A stretch of 64,000 nucleotides of DNA from Stutzerimonas chloritidismutans AW-1 (GCF_000495915.1 NZ_AOFQ01000002.1:1-64000), one strand, 5' to 3'; positions 26,464 through 36,389 are shown, numbered from the stretch's first letter. Numbers and translations: made by a program. The notes: generated by a model not told the origin, from the letters alone.

Positions 26464-29400
26464 GTGGAAATAGCTCTGGAAAATCTGACCCGAGAGGAGC
26501 TGGTGGCTGAGGTGGCGCGCCTGCGCACGGTTCTGGGCCTGGCTGGAATCGATCCAGACCCGGCCTTGTCCCAAGTTCCCCTTGATACCCAGCCCGCCCG
26601 CGAGCAGCATCGTCAGCACCCGACAACCGTACAGTCGGGCGTTTCGAAAGATCTCCCTGAAACGTTGCATGCCAGCCTCCTGGCACTGGCTGGCAGCGAG
26701 GCGCGTCAGCGCGCGATATTCGAGAGTGCGATCGACTTCGCCATCATCCTGACCGACACCGCAGGCATCATCACCGACTGGAATGCCGGCGCCGAGCAGG
26801 TGATGGGCTGGACCGCAGAGGAGATGCGCGGGCAAAGCGCCGAGCGGTTCTTCACGCCGGCCGATCGGGCCTGCGACTGGCTTGGCGAAGAGATGCAGAG
26901 CGCGCTACGTGAGGGCCGCGCCCTGGACGAGCGATGGCACCTGCGTAAGGACGGTCAGCAGTTCTGGGCAGCGGGCGAACTCTCGCCGATCCATGACGAA
27001 AACGGTGCACACCTCGGCTTCATGAAAATCCTGCGTGACCGCACCAGCGAGCACCTTGCGGGCCTCGCCATGGAAGACACCCAGGTGCGCTATCGGCTGG
27101 CCGCGAAGGCGACCAACGACGCGGTCTGGGACTGGGACCTGCTCAGCAATCACGTGTTGTGGAATGACGCGCTGGAGCAGGCGTACGGCCATCCGCTGGC
27201 CAACGTCGACAGCTCCGGTGACTGGTGGCTGGCGCATATCCATCCGGATGACCGTGCACGTATTCATCGGTCGATCCACGCGGTCATCGATGGCAGCGAG
27301 GTGACCTGGACCGACGAGTACCGCTTTCGCCGTCTGGATGGGTCCTACGCGGATATCCTCGACCGCGGTCATGTGATTCGTGACGTTCACGGCCAGGCCG
27401 TGCGGATGATTGGCGCGATGCTCGACCTGACGCGCATGCGCGCCGCCGAGGCGGCCTTGCGCCAGAGTGAGGAACGCTTCAGCACCATTCTGGAGACCAT
27501 CGAGGCGGCATTCGCCATCGTTCAGGTCAAGTTCGATGCCGACGACAATCCCGTGGATTACTGCTTTCTCGAGGCCAATCCTGCGTTCGAGCGCCAGGCC
27601 GGCGTAGACCTGCGCGGCAAATGGGTCACCGAGTTCGCGCCGGACCTGGAGCAGTTCTGGTTCGAAGCCTATGGCCACGTCGCCAAGACCGGTGAGCCTG
27701 CCAATTTCGAGAACTATGCTGAAGCGTTCGAACGCTGGTTCGATGTTCGCGCCGTCCGCGTCGGCGATCCCGCCGAGCGGCGAATCGCCATTCTCTTCAA
27801 CGACGTCACCGAGCGCAGAAACGCCGAAGAGCGGCTTCGGATCAGCGAAGCCCTCGCACGCGAGAACGTGCAGCGCGTCCAGCTGGCCCTAGAGGCAGGC
27901 GCGATCATCGGTACCTGGAACTGGCATCTGCCGACCGACCGCTTCACCGTGGATGAGGGCTTTGCGAACGCCTTCGGCCTCGACCTCGCTCTCGGTCGCG
28001 AAGGGCTCAGCCTCGAGCAAATCATTGCAACGGTGCACCCCGAGGACAGGGACGGGCTGATCGCTGCAATCGAAGAAGTCATTGCCCGTGGCGGCGCCTA
28101 TGCGCACCAGTACCGCGTACGACGGGCCGATGGCCGTTTCTACTGGATCGAGGCAAACGGGCGCGTCGATCATGCCGAGGACGGCACGCCGCTGAGCTTC
28201 CCCGGCGTACTGATCGACGTCGAGGACCGGCGCTCCATCGAAGCGGAGCGGGATCGCGCCACCGCTGCGCTGCGCGCACTCAACGACACGCTGGAGCAGC
28301 GCGTGGCCGAGCGGACGGCAGAGCTGATCCAGGCCGAAGAGAAGTTGCGTCAGTCGCAGAAAATGGAAGCGGTCGGCCAGCTGACTGGCGGTCTTGCCCA
28401 TGACTTCAACAACCTGCTGGCCGGTATCAGCGGCGCGCTGGAATTGGTGAATCTGCGGATTTCCCAGGGGCGGCTGGACGATATCGACAAGTACATGTCG
28501 GCTGCGCAGGGTGCCGCCAGGCGTGCCGCGGCGCTGACCCATCGGCTGCTCGCCTTTTCCCGCCGGCAGACTCTCGACCCGCGGCCGGTGGACGTCAACA
28601 TGCTGATGGAGGGCATGACCGAGCTGATCCAGCGCACGGTGGGGCCGAGCATCCTCCTCGAAACCATCAGTGCGCCCGACCTCTGGCCGGCGTCGGTCGA
28701 TGCCAGTCAGCTGGAGAACGCGATCCTCAATCTCTGCATCAACTCGCGCGACGCGATGCCCGACGGCGGTCGGATCACCATCGAGACCGCCAACCGCGTG
28801 CTCGACCCGGAGATGGCGCAAGCCTATGACCTGCCCGCCGGCGACTATCTGTCGCTGTCCGTCACCGACACAGGGACCGGCATGACGCCCAGCGTAATTG
28901 CAAAAGCGTTCGACCCGTTCTTCACCACCAAACCGATTGGCGAAGGCACCGGGCTGGGGCTTTCGATGATCTACGGATTCGCCAAACAGTCCGGCGGGCA
29001 GGTGCGCATCGATTCCGAGGTCGGTCGCGGAACCTCGATGTGCATCTACCTGCCGCGCTACCACGGCAATGCCGGGACCGGCACGTCCGCACAGACCAAC
29101 TCAGCGCCCGCACTCGCTGGCGCCTGCGGCACGATTCTGATCGTCGACGACGAGCCGACCGTGCGCCTGCTGCTGATGGATGTGCTGGGCGATCTCGGCT
29201 ACACACTGATCGAAGCATCGGACAGCGTGGCCGGGCTGAAGCTGCTGCAGTCGGATGTGAGCATCGACCTGCTGATCACCGATGTCGGCTTGCCCGGTGG
29301 GATGAACGGCCGGCAGATGGCCGATGCCGGTCGCCAGGTGCGCCCCGGCCTGAAGACGCTGTTCATCACCGGTTATGCCGAGAGCGCCGCGTTGGGCAAC

Positions 29401-29490
29401 AGCTCACTCGGTGCCGGCATGCAGGTGCTGACCAAGCCATTCTCGATAGATGTGCTCGCTACCCGGGTGCTCGAGATGATGAAAGACTAG
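26464..29490 (+). CDS. Multi-PAS hybrid sensor histidine kinase with receiver domain
   Basis: About 1008 residues. After a short coiled-coil start (ENLTREELVAEVARLRTVLG) come at least four PAS/PAC domains. A HisKA domain follows with the phospho-His in GGLAHDFNNLLAGI near residue 645, then the HATPase domain (NLCINSRDAM, DTGTGMTP, GTGLGLSMIYG), and finally a C-terminal receiver domain with DDEPTVRL and the phospho-Asp in LLITDVGLPGG. No membrane segments were seen, so it is probably a cytoplasmic sensor. It may feed a partner outside the window. The GTG at 26464 is a best guess, as no strong ribosome-binding site is visible; in-frame starts at 26383 and 26410 would extend it. Confidence 0.88.
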   Translation: MEIALENLTREELVAEVARLRTVLGLAGIDPDPALSQVPLDTQPAREQHRQHPTTVQSGVSKDLPETLHASLLALAGSEARQRAIFESAIDFAIILTDTAGIITDWNAGAEQVMGWTAEEMRGQSAERFFTPADRACDWLGEEMQSALREGRALDERWHLRKDGQQFWAAGELSPIHDENGAHLGFMKILRDRTSEHLAGLAMEDTQVRYRLAAKATNDAVWDWDLLSNHVLWNDALEQAYGHPLANVDSSGDWWLAHIHPDDRARIHRSIHAVIDGSEVTWTDEYRFRRLDGSYADILDRGHVIRDVHGQAVRMIGAMLDLTRMRAAEAALRQSEERFSTILETIEAAFAIVQVKFDADDNPVDYCFLEANPAFERQAGVDLRGKWVTEFAPDLEQFWFEAYGHVAKTGEPANFENYAEAFERWFDVRAVRVGDPAERRIAILFNDVTERRNAEERLRISEALARENVQRVQLALEAGAIIGTWNWHLPTDRFTVDEGFANAFGLDLALGREGLSLEQIIATVHPEDRDGLIAAIEEVIARGGAYAHQYRVRRADGRFYWIEANGRVDHAEDGTPLSFPGVLIDVEDRRSIEAERDRATAALRALNDTLEQRVAERTAELIQAEEKLRQSQKMEAVGQLTGGLAHDFNNLLAGISGALELVNLRISQGRLDDIDKYMSAAQGAARRAAALTHRLLAFSRRQTLDPRPVDVNMLMEGMTELIQRTVGPSILLETISAPDLWPASVDASQLENAILNLCINSRDAMPDGGRITIETANRVLDPEMAQAYDLPAGDYLSLSVTDTGTGMTPSVIAKAFDPFFTTKPIGEGTGLGLSMIYGFAKQSGGQVRIDSEVGRGTSMCIYLPRYHGNAGTGTSAQTNSAPALAGACGTILIVDDEPTVRLLLMDVLGDLGYTLIEASDSVAGLKLLQSDVSIDLLITDVGLPGGMNGRQMADAGRQVRPGLKTLFITGYAESAALGNSSLGAGMQVLTKPFSIDVLATRVLEMMKD

Positions 29491-29621
29491 GCGCTTGAAT
29501 CGCGTTCTCTTTTTCACCTCGCTAGTTGAAGTATCCGGGCAATGCGCCTAGCCTCTCGCCCTGCTTTCAGGCCCGCCGATTCCGGCGGTTCTCACTCTTC
29601 GGATCCGTCAGTGTGGGTCGA

Positions 29622-30950
29622 ATGAAATCACTGCTGCACCCAGGCAGGGTTGTCTCGCTCGTTTTTCTCTTCGCCATTCTCTGCGGTACAGCGTTGCTGT
29701 CATTGCCCGCTGCCCAAGCCCAGGGCGAGTCGGCGCCGTGGATCACCGCCTTCTTCACCGCCGTGTCAGCGGTCAGCGTTACCGGCCTGGTGGTGGTCGA
29801 CACCGGCACCTATTGGTCGACCTTCGGCCAGGTGGTGATCATGCTGCTGTTCCAGCTCGGTGGCTTCGGCATGATGACCCTGGCAACCCTGCTCGGGTTG
29901 CTGGTCAACCGCTCGTTTCACCTACGAACCAAACTGATCGCCCAGGCCGAATCCCACGTGCTGGGGCTGGGTGACATCACCAGCGTGGCGAAGCTTGTTC
30001 TGGTGGTGACGCTGGTAATGGAGCTGGCGGTGATGCTGCTGCTCACCCTGCGTTTGCATCTGACATACGGCCTCTCCTGGGGCGATGCAGCCTGGAGCGG
30101 GCTGTTCCACGCGGTGTCGGCATTCAACAACGCCGGGTTCTCTATTCACGGCGACGGTCTGGTCCGCTATGCCACCGATGCGCTGGTCCTGACACCGGTG
30201 ATGAGCGCCATCGTGATCGGCGGGATCGGCTTTCCGGTGCTCTACGATCTGCGCAGCAAGTGGACCGATCCGCGGCATTGGTCGCTGCACACCAAGCTGA
30301 CGCTGTCCGGGACTGGGGTATTGCTGGCAGGCGGCTTCCTGGCCGTGTTGCTGTTCGAGTGGTCCAACCCGGGCACGCTCGGCCCGATGGCCTGGGCGGA
30401 CAAGATGCTCTCGGCGGCCTTCGTTTCCGTCTCGGCGCGTACAGCCGGCTTCAATGCCCTCGACATCGGCGCGCTGACCCACGAGAGCTGGGCGCTGCAC
30501 TATTTTCTGATGTTCATTGGCGGTGGCAGTGCCGGGACCGCGGGCGGGGTCAAGGTCGGGACGGTGGCCATCCTGGCGCTGATGGTGATCGCCGAGATTC
30601 GCGGCCGGCCCGATGTCGAGGCGTTTGGTCGCCGGGTCGGTAGTTCGGCGCAGCGCCAGGCTATCACCGTGCTGGTGCTGGGCAGCGCGCTGGTGGTGCT
30701 GGGTACGCTGGTCATCCTGCGCGACACCGATATCCCGACCGATCAGGTCATCTTCGAAGTCATTTCGGCATTCGGCACGGTCGGCCTGTCCACCGGCATT
30801 ACCGCGGACCTGCCGGAAACCAGTCAGCTCATGCTGACCCTACTGATGTATGTCGGTCGGGTCGGCACCATCACGCTGGCCGCTTCCCTCGCACTGGGGG
30901 AGCACCGCATGCCATACCGCTATCCGGAGGAACACCCAATTGTTGGCTAA
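29622..30950 (+). CDS. TrkH/KtrB-type potassium uptake membrane subunit
   Basis: A 442-residue K+ translocating protein with four repeated pore units. The selectivity-filter stretches are AVSVTGL, AFNNAGFS, RTAGFN and GTVGLSTG, each with the conserved Gly. The length and loops suit the KtrB/TrkH family. It overlaps the start of the TrkA-like gene by 11 nt, so the two form one operon encoding the pore and its gating subunit. ATG at 29622 is preceded by only a weak G-rich stretch; the frame is open to 29526. Confidence 0.9.
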   Translation: MKSLLHPGRVVSLVFLFAILCGTALLSLPAAQAQGESAPWITAFFTAVSAVSVTGLVVVDTGTYWSTFGQVVIMLLFQLGGFGMMTLATLLGLLVNRSFHLRTKLIAQAESHVLGLGDITSVAKLVLVVTLVMELAVMLLLTLRLHLTYGLSWGDAAWSGLFHAVSAFNNAGFSIHGDGLVRYATDALVLTPVMSAIVIGGIGFPVLYDLRSKWTDPRHWSLHTKLTLSGTGVLLAGGFLAVLLFEWSNPGTLGPMAWADKMLSAAFVSVSARTAGFNALDIGALTHESWALHYFLMFIGGGSAGTAGGVKVGTVAILALMVIAEIRGRPDVEAFGRRVGSSAQRQAITVLVLGSALVVLGTLVILRDTDIPTDQVIFEVISAFGTVGLSTGITADLPETSQLMLTLLMYVGRVGTITLAASLALGEHRMPYRYPEEHPIVG

Positions 30951-31644
30951 ATTGTTGTTTTCAGAGCAGTTTTCTTTCTCTAAAGGCGACAGCGTGGTGG
31001 TCATCGGGCTGGGGCGGTTCGGCAGTTCGGTGGCGCGCTCATTGACGCGTCTGGGCCATGACGTGATGGGTATCGATCAGGCGGCGGAGCCGGTGCACAC
31101 CTGGGCCGACCTGCTGACCCATGCGGTGCAGGCCGATTCCACCAATGTCATGGCGCTGCGGCAGCTGGGCGTCGCCGATTTTCCCCACGCGATCGTCGGC
31201 ATCGGCTCCGACATGGCGGCAAGCCTGATGACCATCATGGCGCTGACCGAGCTGGGCATCAAAGACATCTGGGTCAAGGCGCTGACCGCCGAGCACGGAC
31301 AGATCGCGACGCGGATCGGCGCGCATCATGTGGTCTACCCCGAGGCGGACATGGGCGAGCGGGTTGCCCATCTGATCTCCGGGCGGATGGTGGATTTCAT
31401 CGAGTTCGACGACGGCTTCGCCATCGCCAAGATCCATGCGCCGGAACGCGTTCATAACGCGACGCTCGCCGCAGCCGGGGTGCGCGAGAAGTTCGGCGTG
31501 ACCGTTGTTGGCCTCAAGCGCGCCAATGAGGATTTTCAGCATGCGACGCCCAGCACCCAGGTGCTGCCGGGTGATCTGCTGATCGTTTCGGGCCCGACCC
31601 ATGACATCCAGCGTTTCGCCGGCCAGGGGCGCAAGCGAAGCTGA
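30940..31644 (+). CDS. TrkA/KtrA-type potassium channel regulatory subunit (RCK)
   Basis: A 234-residue protein with an N-terminal RCK domain (VVIGLGRFGSSVARSLTRLG, a GxGxxG nucleotide-binding fold) and a C-terminal RCK_C/TrkA-C domain after residue ~145. It binds nucleotides and controls the pore protein encoded just before it. There is no ATG at the expected place. A TTG at 30940 lies 9 nt after GGAGG (30926-30930) and gives the normal N-terminus LAKLLFSEQFSF, so a TTG start inside the end of the trkH-like gene is the best reading. Confidence 0.87.
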   Translation: MLAKLLFSEQFSFSKGDSVVVIGLGRFGSSVARSLTRLGHDVMGIDQAAEPVHTWADLLTHAVQADSTNVMALRQLGVADFPHAIVGIGSDMAASLMTIMALTELGIKDIWVKALTAEHGQIATRIGAHHVVYPEADMGERVAHLISGRMVDFIEFDDGFAIAKIHAPERVHNATLAAAGVREKFGVTVVGLKRANEDFQHATPSTQVLPGDLLIVSGPTHDIQRFAGQGRKRS

Positions 31645-31775
31645 GGCCTGGAGCTACGCGCTCCTTTAGTGCGGCAGCCGAGAGGCGACTACGCTTCTCG
31701 GGCGGTCGAGCCTGCGGTTCAGTGATCGATAGCCTGGGCTCGCTGCTTCCTTCGTTGAATTAGAGGACGCCGAAC

Positions 31776-32188
31776 GTGAATTCATTAACTGGGGGCTGCC
31801 TGTGCGGCAACCTGCGGATCGTGACGGCGGGGCAGCCCTATCGGGTCGGGATCTGCCACTGCCTGGACTGCCGCAAGCATCATGGTGCTTTGTTCTACGC
31901 AGCTGCGGTGTTCCCGCAGGATGCGGTAACCGTCGAGGGCGAGACGGCCGAATATGCCGGACGGCATTTCTGCCCGAGCTGTGGCTCCCCGGGTTTTTTC
32001 CCCCCCCCCCGTCGGTTTTTTCCCGCCTCGCCGATGAACTCGAGGTGCATCTCGGCGCCCTGGATGCACCCGACCAACTGACGCCGACCTACGAATGCTG
32101 GACCGTGCGTCGCGAAGGCTGGCTGCCGCCGTTTCCGCTCATCCGGCGCTACCAGCATGATCGCGACGACTCCAGCCGCTTCGAATGA
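31776..32188 (+). pseudogene. GFA-family (glutathione-dependent formaldehyde-activating-like) protein, frameshifted
   Basis: The first part reads MNSLTGGCLCGNLRI and continues with the Zn-binding CHCLDCRKHHG and CPSCGSP of the GFA fold. After CGSP the frame is lost, and it ends early at 32081. The true C-terminus (FSRLADELEVHLGALDAP to DRDDSSRFE) lies in another frame to 32188. Removing 31992-32014 (23 bp including a run of eleven C) restores a perfect join, CGSPVFSRLADE, of normal family length (~130). Either this is a recent insertion that broke the gene, a slippage hot spot, or an assembly error. The flanking halves are otherwise intact, arguing that the damage is very recent or artefactual. 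Confidence 0.82.
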
Positions 32189-32191
32189 GCG

Positions 32192-34540
32192 TCATTGGCC
32201 GCTGGCGATCAGCGGCTGCTCGGTCTTCTGCGTGTTCGGCAGCACGCGAATCGCGATGAATTTCGAAGTCGGCGTGTGGCTGCGCTCGCCAAAGCTCTCC
32301 AGCGGCACCAGCGGGTTGGTTTCCGGGTAGTAGGCGGCGGCTTGGCCGGGCGGGGTGTCGTAGGCGAGCAGGGTGAAACCGCGCACGCGGCGCTCGATAC
32401 CGTCATCCCACAGCGAAATCAGATCGACTTGCTGCCCGGCTTCCAGGCCCAGCCGCTGGATGTCGGCGGGATTGACGAACACCACATCGCGCATGCCTTT
32501 CACCCCACGATAGCGATCATCCAGACCATAGAGCGTGGTGTTGTACTGATCGTGGGAGCGCAACGTCTGCAGGATCAGGTCGGCCTCCACGCCGCCGTGG
32601 CGGGCCTGCTCGGGTAGCAGATCGGCCGGCAACGGGTGCGCCTTGAACTCGGCGCGACCGCTGGCGGTGTTCCATTCGCGCCGGGCGGCGGCGTTGCCCA
32701 GGTAGAAACCGCCAGGGCGATGCAGACGGTGGTCGAAGCCGGTGAAACCGGGAATGGTCGCCGCGATCAGCGCGCGGATACGGGCGTAGTCCTCCACCAG
32801 CCAGAGCCAATCCAGCGGACGTTTGTCCAGCGTGGCGGCGGCGATGCCGGCGACGATGGCCGGCTCCGAGCGCATCTCGGCGGACGCGGGCTCGAGCTGG
32901 CCGCGCGAGGCGTGGATCATGCTGAACGAGTCTTCCACGGTGACCGCCTGCGGGCCGCAGGCCTGGCGGTCTATGTCGGTGCGGCCGAGGCACGGCAGGA
33001 TCAGCGCGTCGCGGCCCATGGTCAGGTGGCTGCGGTTGAGCTTGGTGCTGATCTGTACGGTCAGCGCGCAGTTGCGCAGCGCCTGCTGCGTGCGCGGGGT
33101 GTCCGGCGTGGCCTGGGCGAAGTTGCCGCCCAGACCGATGAACACCTTGACCTGCCCGGCGAGCATGGCCTGGATGCATTCCACGGTGTTGTAGCCGGGC
33201 TGGCGCGGCATTGGCAGGTCGAACTGGCGCTGCAGTGCATCGAGCAGCGCAAGCGGCGGCCGCTCATTGATGCCCATGGTGCGGTCGCCCTGCACGTTGC
33301 TGTGGCCGCGCACCGGGCAGGCGCCAGCGCCGGGCTTGCCAAGGTTGCCGCGTAGGAGCAGCAGGTTGGCGATTTCCTGGATGGTCGCCACCGAGTGACG
33401 GTGCTGGGTGATGCCCATCGCCCAGCAGACGATGGCCCTTTCCGCGTTGCGATAGATCGCGGCGGCGTGGCGAATGGTTTCGCGGTCGAGCCCCGACTGC
33501 TGCTCGATGAGCGCCCAGGGCGTGGCTTCGACCTCGGCCAGGTAGGCCTCCAGCCCGTGGCTGTGCTCAGCCAGAAACGCGTGATCGAACACTGCCGGCG
33601 CGCCGCTGGACTGGGCTTCCTGCTCCCATTGCAGCAGGTACTTGGCGATACCGCGCAGCACCGCGAGATCGCCACCGAGATTGGGCCGCAAGTAGGCACT
33701 GTGAGTTGGCGCGTCCTGATTGGCGAGCATCTCGATGGGCTTCTGCGGGTGCTGGAAGCGCTCCAGCCCGCGCTCGCGCAATGGATTGAAGCAGACCACC
33801 TGAGCACCGCGTTCCACAGCCTGACGCAATGGTTCGAGCATGCGCGGATGGTTGGTGCCGGGGTTCTGCCCGAGAACGAAGATCGCATCGGCGTGATCGA
33901 AATCCTCCAGCGTCACCGTGCCCTTGCCGACGCCGATGGATTCGGTCAGGGCGACGCCGCTGGCCTCGTGGCACATGTTCGAGCAGTCGGGAAAATTGTT
34001 GGTGCCGAAGCTGCGACCGAACAGCTGGTAGAGATAGGCCGCTTCGTTGCTGGCCCGACCGGACGTGTAGAAGGCTGCCTGGTGCGGGCTGTCCAGGCCG
34101 TTCAGGTGATGGGCGATCAGCGCAAAGGCATCGTCCCAGCTGATCGGCAGGTAGCGGTCGCTGGCGGCGTCGTAACGGACCGGTTCGCTCAGGCGGCCCT
34201 GGTATTCGAGCCAGTAATCGCTTTGCTGGCGTAATTGGCTGACGCTGTGGCGGGCGAAGAACGCGGCGTCCACCAGACGCCGCGTCGCTTCCCAGTTCAC
34301 TGCCTTGGCGCCGTTTTCGCAGAACTTCACCGCACCGGCCTCCGGCGAATCACCCCAGGCGCAGCCGGGGCAGTCGAAGCCGCCGTTCTGGTTGGTGCGC
34401 AGCATGGCGCGGATGTTCTTCAGCGCGTTGCCGCTGCCGAGCCAGGCGCTGGCCACGCTGCGCAGCGCGCCCCAGCCGCCTGCCGGACCGGCGTAGGGCT
34501 GGAAACGGGTGGCGGGATGGAAGCGGGACGTGCGGCTCAT
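32192..34540 (-). CDS. FdhF/YdeP-family molybdopterin oxidoreductase
   Basis: A 782-residue bis-MGD oxidoreductase of the YdeP type. The N-terminal CPGCAWGD with FCENGAKAVNWE (Fe-S-associated region of this subgroup), FYTSGRASNEAAYLYQLF, and the C-terminal molydopterin-dinucleotide-binding domain after residue ~640 (SHDQYNTTLYGLDDRYRG) support this. No selenocysteine codon is needed. YdeP-like proteins are formate-dehydrogenase-like enzymes with poorly known substrates, in some bacteria linked to acid resistance. The ATG at 34540 overlaps the fdhD stop (ATGA), so fdhD, which sulfurates such cofactors, is cotranscribed. Confidence 0.9.
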   Translation of the reverse strand: MSRTSRFHPATRFQPYAGPAGGWGALRSVASAWLGSGNALKNIRAMLRTNQNGGFDCPGCAWGDSPEAGAVKFCENGAKAVNWEATRRLVDAAFFARHSVSQLRQQSDYWLEYQGRLSEPVRYDAASDRYLPISWDDAFALIAHHLNGLDSPHQAAFYTSGRASNEAAYLYQLFGRSFGTNNFPDCSNMCHEASGVALTESIGVGKGTVTLEDFDHADAIFVLGQNPGTNHPRMLEPLRQAVERGAQVVCFNPLRERGLERFQHPQKPIEMLANQDAPTHSAYLRPNLGGDLAVLRGIAKYLLQWEQEAQSSGAPAVFDHAFLAEHSHGLEAYLAEVEATPWALIEQQSGLDRETIRHAAAIYRNAERAIVCWAMGITQHRHSVATIQEIANLLLLRGNLGKPGAGACPVRGHSNVQGDRTMGINERPPLALLDALQRQFDLPMPRQPGYNTVECIQAMLAGQVKVFIGLGGNFAQATPDTPRTQQALRNCALTVQISTKLNRSHLTMGRDALILPCLGRTDIDRQACGPQAVTVEDSFSMIHASRGQLEPASAEMRSEPAIVAGIAAATLDKRPLDWLWLVEDYARIRALIAATIPGFTGFDHRLHRPGGFYLGNAAARREWNTASGRAEFKAHPLPADLLPEQARHGGVEADLILQTLRSHDQYNTTLYGLDDRYRGVKGMRDVVFVNPADIQRLGLEAGQQVDLISLWDDGIERRVRGFTLLAYDTPPGQAAAYYPETNPLVPLESFGERSHTPTSKFIAIRVLPNTQKTEQPLIASGQ

Positions 34541-35340
34541 GGGTGGCATCCGTTCTGTTCGGGCAGCGCAGGTGCCGGGCTGTAGACCCGTGGCGCGCTG
34601 TGGTGGGGCAGGTGAATGAGGTTGAGGTGATGCCGACGCGCCCACTCGACGGTCAGGTGGGTCGGCGCGGACAGACTGACCAGCGTGCCGATGCCGGCGC
34701 GCACGGCCTTGTGGATCAGCTCCAGGCTGCAGCGGCTGGTGACCACAACGAAGCCTTCGCTCGGGGTACGGCGCTGCAGCGTCAGCGCACCGATCAGCTT
34801 GTCCAGGGCGTTGTGCCGGCCGATGTCCTCGCGGCACAGGGCGATCTCTCCGTTGCCGTCGACATACAGCGCCGCGTGCAGTGCGCCGCTGTCGCGGGCC
34901 AGCAGCTGGGCGTTGGCGATGCGCTGGCGCAGATCGTGGAAATGTCCTTCGGGCGGCAGATCGATTGGCGAAAGTGGTGCGAGCTGCGGCAATGCCTGCT
35001 CCAGCGCCTGCACACCGCACAGGCCACAACCGCTGTGGCCGGCCAACTGCCGTCGTTGCTGCTTGATGTGCCAGAACGCCCGCGGGCTCACCTGCACTTC
35101 GGCATGCTGCGCGCAGCCATCGCCTCGCAAGCGCAGGTCGCGTAGATCATCGATGCGCTCGATCAAGCCGCCGCTCAGGCTGAAGCCGATAACGAAGTCT
35201 TCCAGATCCAGCGGTGTCACCATGATCACGGCCTGATTGAGGCCGTTGTAGCTGATGGCCAAGGCACATTCGTCAGCCAAGGGTGCCGCGCCGAGATCCG
35301 GAGCACTGGCGCTTGGGGCGTTGAGGGTGGCGTATTGCAT
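34537..35340 (-). CDS. fdhD: Formate dehydrogenase accessory sulfurtransferase FdhD
   Basis: A 267-residue sulfurtransferase that moves sulfur from IscS to the molybdenum cofactor of formate-dehydrogenase-type enzymes. The catalytic CxxC lies in GCGLCGVQALEQ near residue 105, and ALYVDGNGEIALCREDIGRHNALDKL is the family core. It is the first gene of the pair with the YdeP-like enzyme, with which it overlaps. The ATG at 35340 is the natural N-terminus; 101 bp separate it from the LysR gene end, where the promoter should be. Confidence 0.94.
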   Translation of the reverse strand: MQYATLNAPSASAPDLGAAPLADECALAISYNGLNQAVIMVTPLDLEDFVIGFSLSGGLIERIDDLRDLRLRGDGCAQHAEVQVSPRAFWHIKQQRRQLAGHSGCGLCGVQALEQALPQLAPLSPIDLPPEGHFHDLRQRIANAQLLARDSGALHAALYVDGNGEIALCREDIGRHNALDKLIGALTLQRRTPSEGFVVVTSRCSLELIHKAVRAGIGTLVSLSAPTHLTVEWARRHHLNLIHLPHHSAPRVYSPAPALPEQNGCHP

Positions 35341-35441
35341 GGCGATGGCCTGCGACAGGTCGACGCAGGGAGCCTAGAAGCGCAGGGAGGGATCGTCCAA
35401 TCGCTATGTTCGATAGGGTGATCGAGCGTATCGATCGCCCG

Positions 35442-36344
35442 TCAGGGGATGGCTGGTCTTTGCCGCTGTAAAAGCTCGTATGCCTCGTTGAAGCAGGCCT
35501 CGCCCAGCGCGGAGCGCGGTGAGCCGCGACGCAGGATCAGCCCCAGCGGCGCGAGGGTACTGGCGTTGTCGATGGGCGTCAGGGTCAGTCGGCTGTCCAG
35601 TGCTTCGAGGCCGCTATCCAGCGGCATGATTGCGCAACACAGTCCGGCGCCTACGGCCTGCAGCAGATGATGCACGGCATCGGTCTGCAGTCGCGGTGCC
35701 AGGCTCAGGCCACGGCTACGCAGTGCGTGGTCGATGGACTGGCGAAAGTGCATGCCGCCGGTCAAAAGACCGAGCGGAAGATCGGCGAGCGCTTCCCAGC
35801 GCAGCGATGGCGCGTCGAAGCGAAAATGGCGCTCGTCATGCAACAGCCCCATGCGGGTTCCGCCGAGCGGTAGGCTGGTGAAGTGCGTGTCATCCAGCCG
35901 CTCCAGGTAGGACAGGCCGAGGTCCAGCAGATTGCGATTGAGCCGTTCGAGAATCTGATCGCTGCTCAACGCGAACAACTCGAAGCGCAGGTTCGGGTGG
36001 CGCTCGCCGAAGGCCTGCACCAATTGCATCGGGTCGAAACCGGCCAGCGGCACCACGCCCAGGCGCAAGGTGCCGACCAGCTGGCCACGGCAGGAGGCGG
36101 CTTCGGCCAGCAGGCCGTCCTGTGCGGCGAGCAGGCTGCGCGCCCAGGCCAGGATGCGTTCGCCTTCGGGGGTGAAGCCTTCGAAACGCTGGCTGCGGAT
36201 CACCAGTTGCAGGCCGAGCTCATCTTCGAGACCGCGCAGGCGCATCGACAGCGTCGGCTGAGTGACATGGCAGCGCGCCGCGGCCTGACCGAAATGACGC
36301 GTTTCATCCAGCGCCACGAGAAACTTCAGCTGCTTGATATCCAT
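35442..36344 (-). CDS. LysR-family transcriptional regulator
   Basis: A 300-residue LysR protein. Its helix-turn-helix begins MDIKQLKFLVALDETRHFGQ and continues AAARCHVTQPTLSMRLRGLE, and an effector-binding domain follows. It is encoded on the same strand, immediately upstream of fdhD and the YdeP-like enzyme, which suggests it controls them (inference by position; similar LysR genes neighbour fdh genes in pseudomonads). ATG at 36344 was chosen over an upstream start in frame because it gives the normal LysR N-terminus. Confidence 0.9.
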   Translation of the reverse strand: MDIKQLKFLVALDETRHFGQAAARCHVTQPTLSMRLRGLEDELGLQLVIRSQRFEGFTPEGERILAWARSLLAAQDGLLAEAASCRGQLVGTLRLGVVPLAGFDPMQLVQAFGERHPNLRFELFALSSDQILERLNRNLLDLGLSYLERLDDTHFTSLPLGGTRMGLLHDERHFRFDAPSLRWEALADLPLGLLTGGMHFRQSIDHALRSRGLSLAPRLQTDAVHHLLQAVGAGLCCAIMPLDSGLEALDSRLTLTPIDNASTLAPLGLILRRGSPRSALGEACFNEAYELLQRQRPAIP

Positions 36345-36389
36345 GCCCGCTCGCCTCGAAGGTAGTGCGGACGGCACCTTAGCATGCCG

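Noticed and set aside
32192-34540. Possible selenocysteine formate dehydrogenase
   Set aside because: The protein is open without an in-frame TGA and matches the YdeP subgroup instead of FdhF with Sec.
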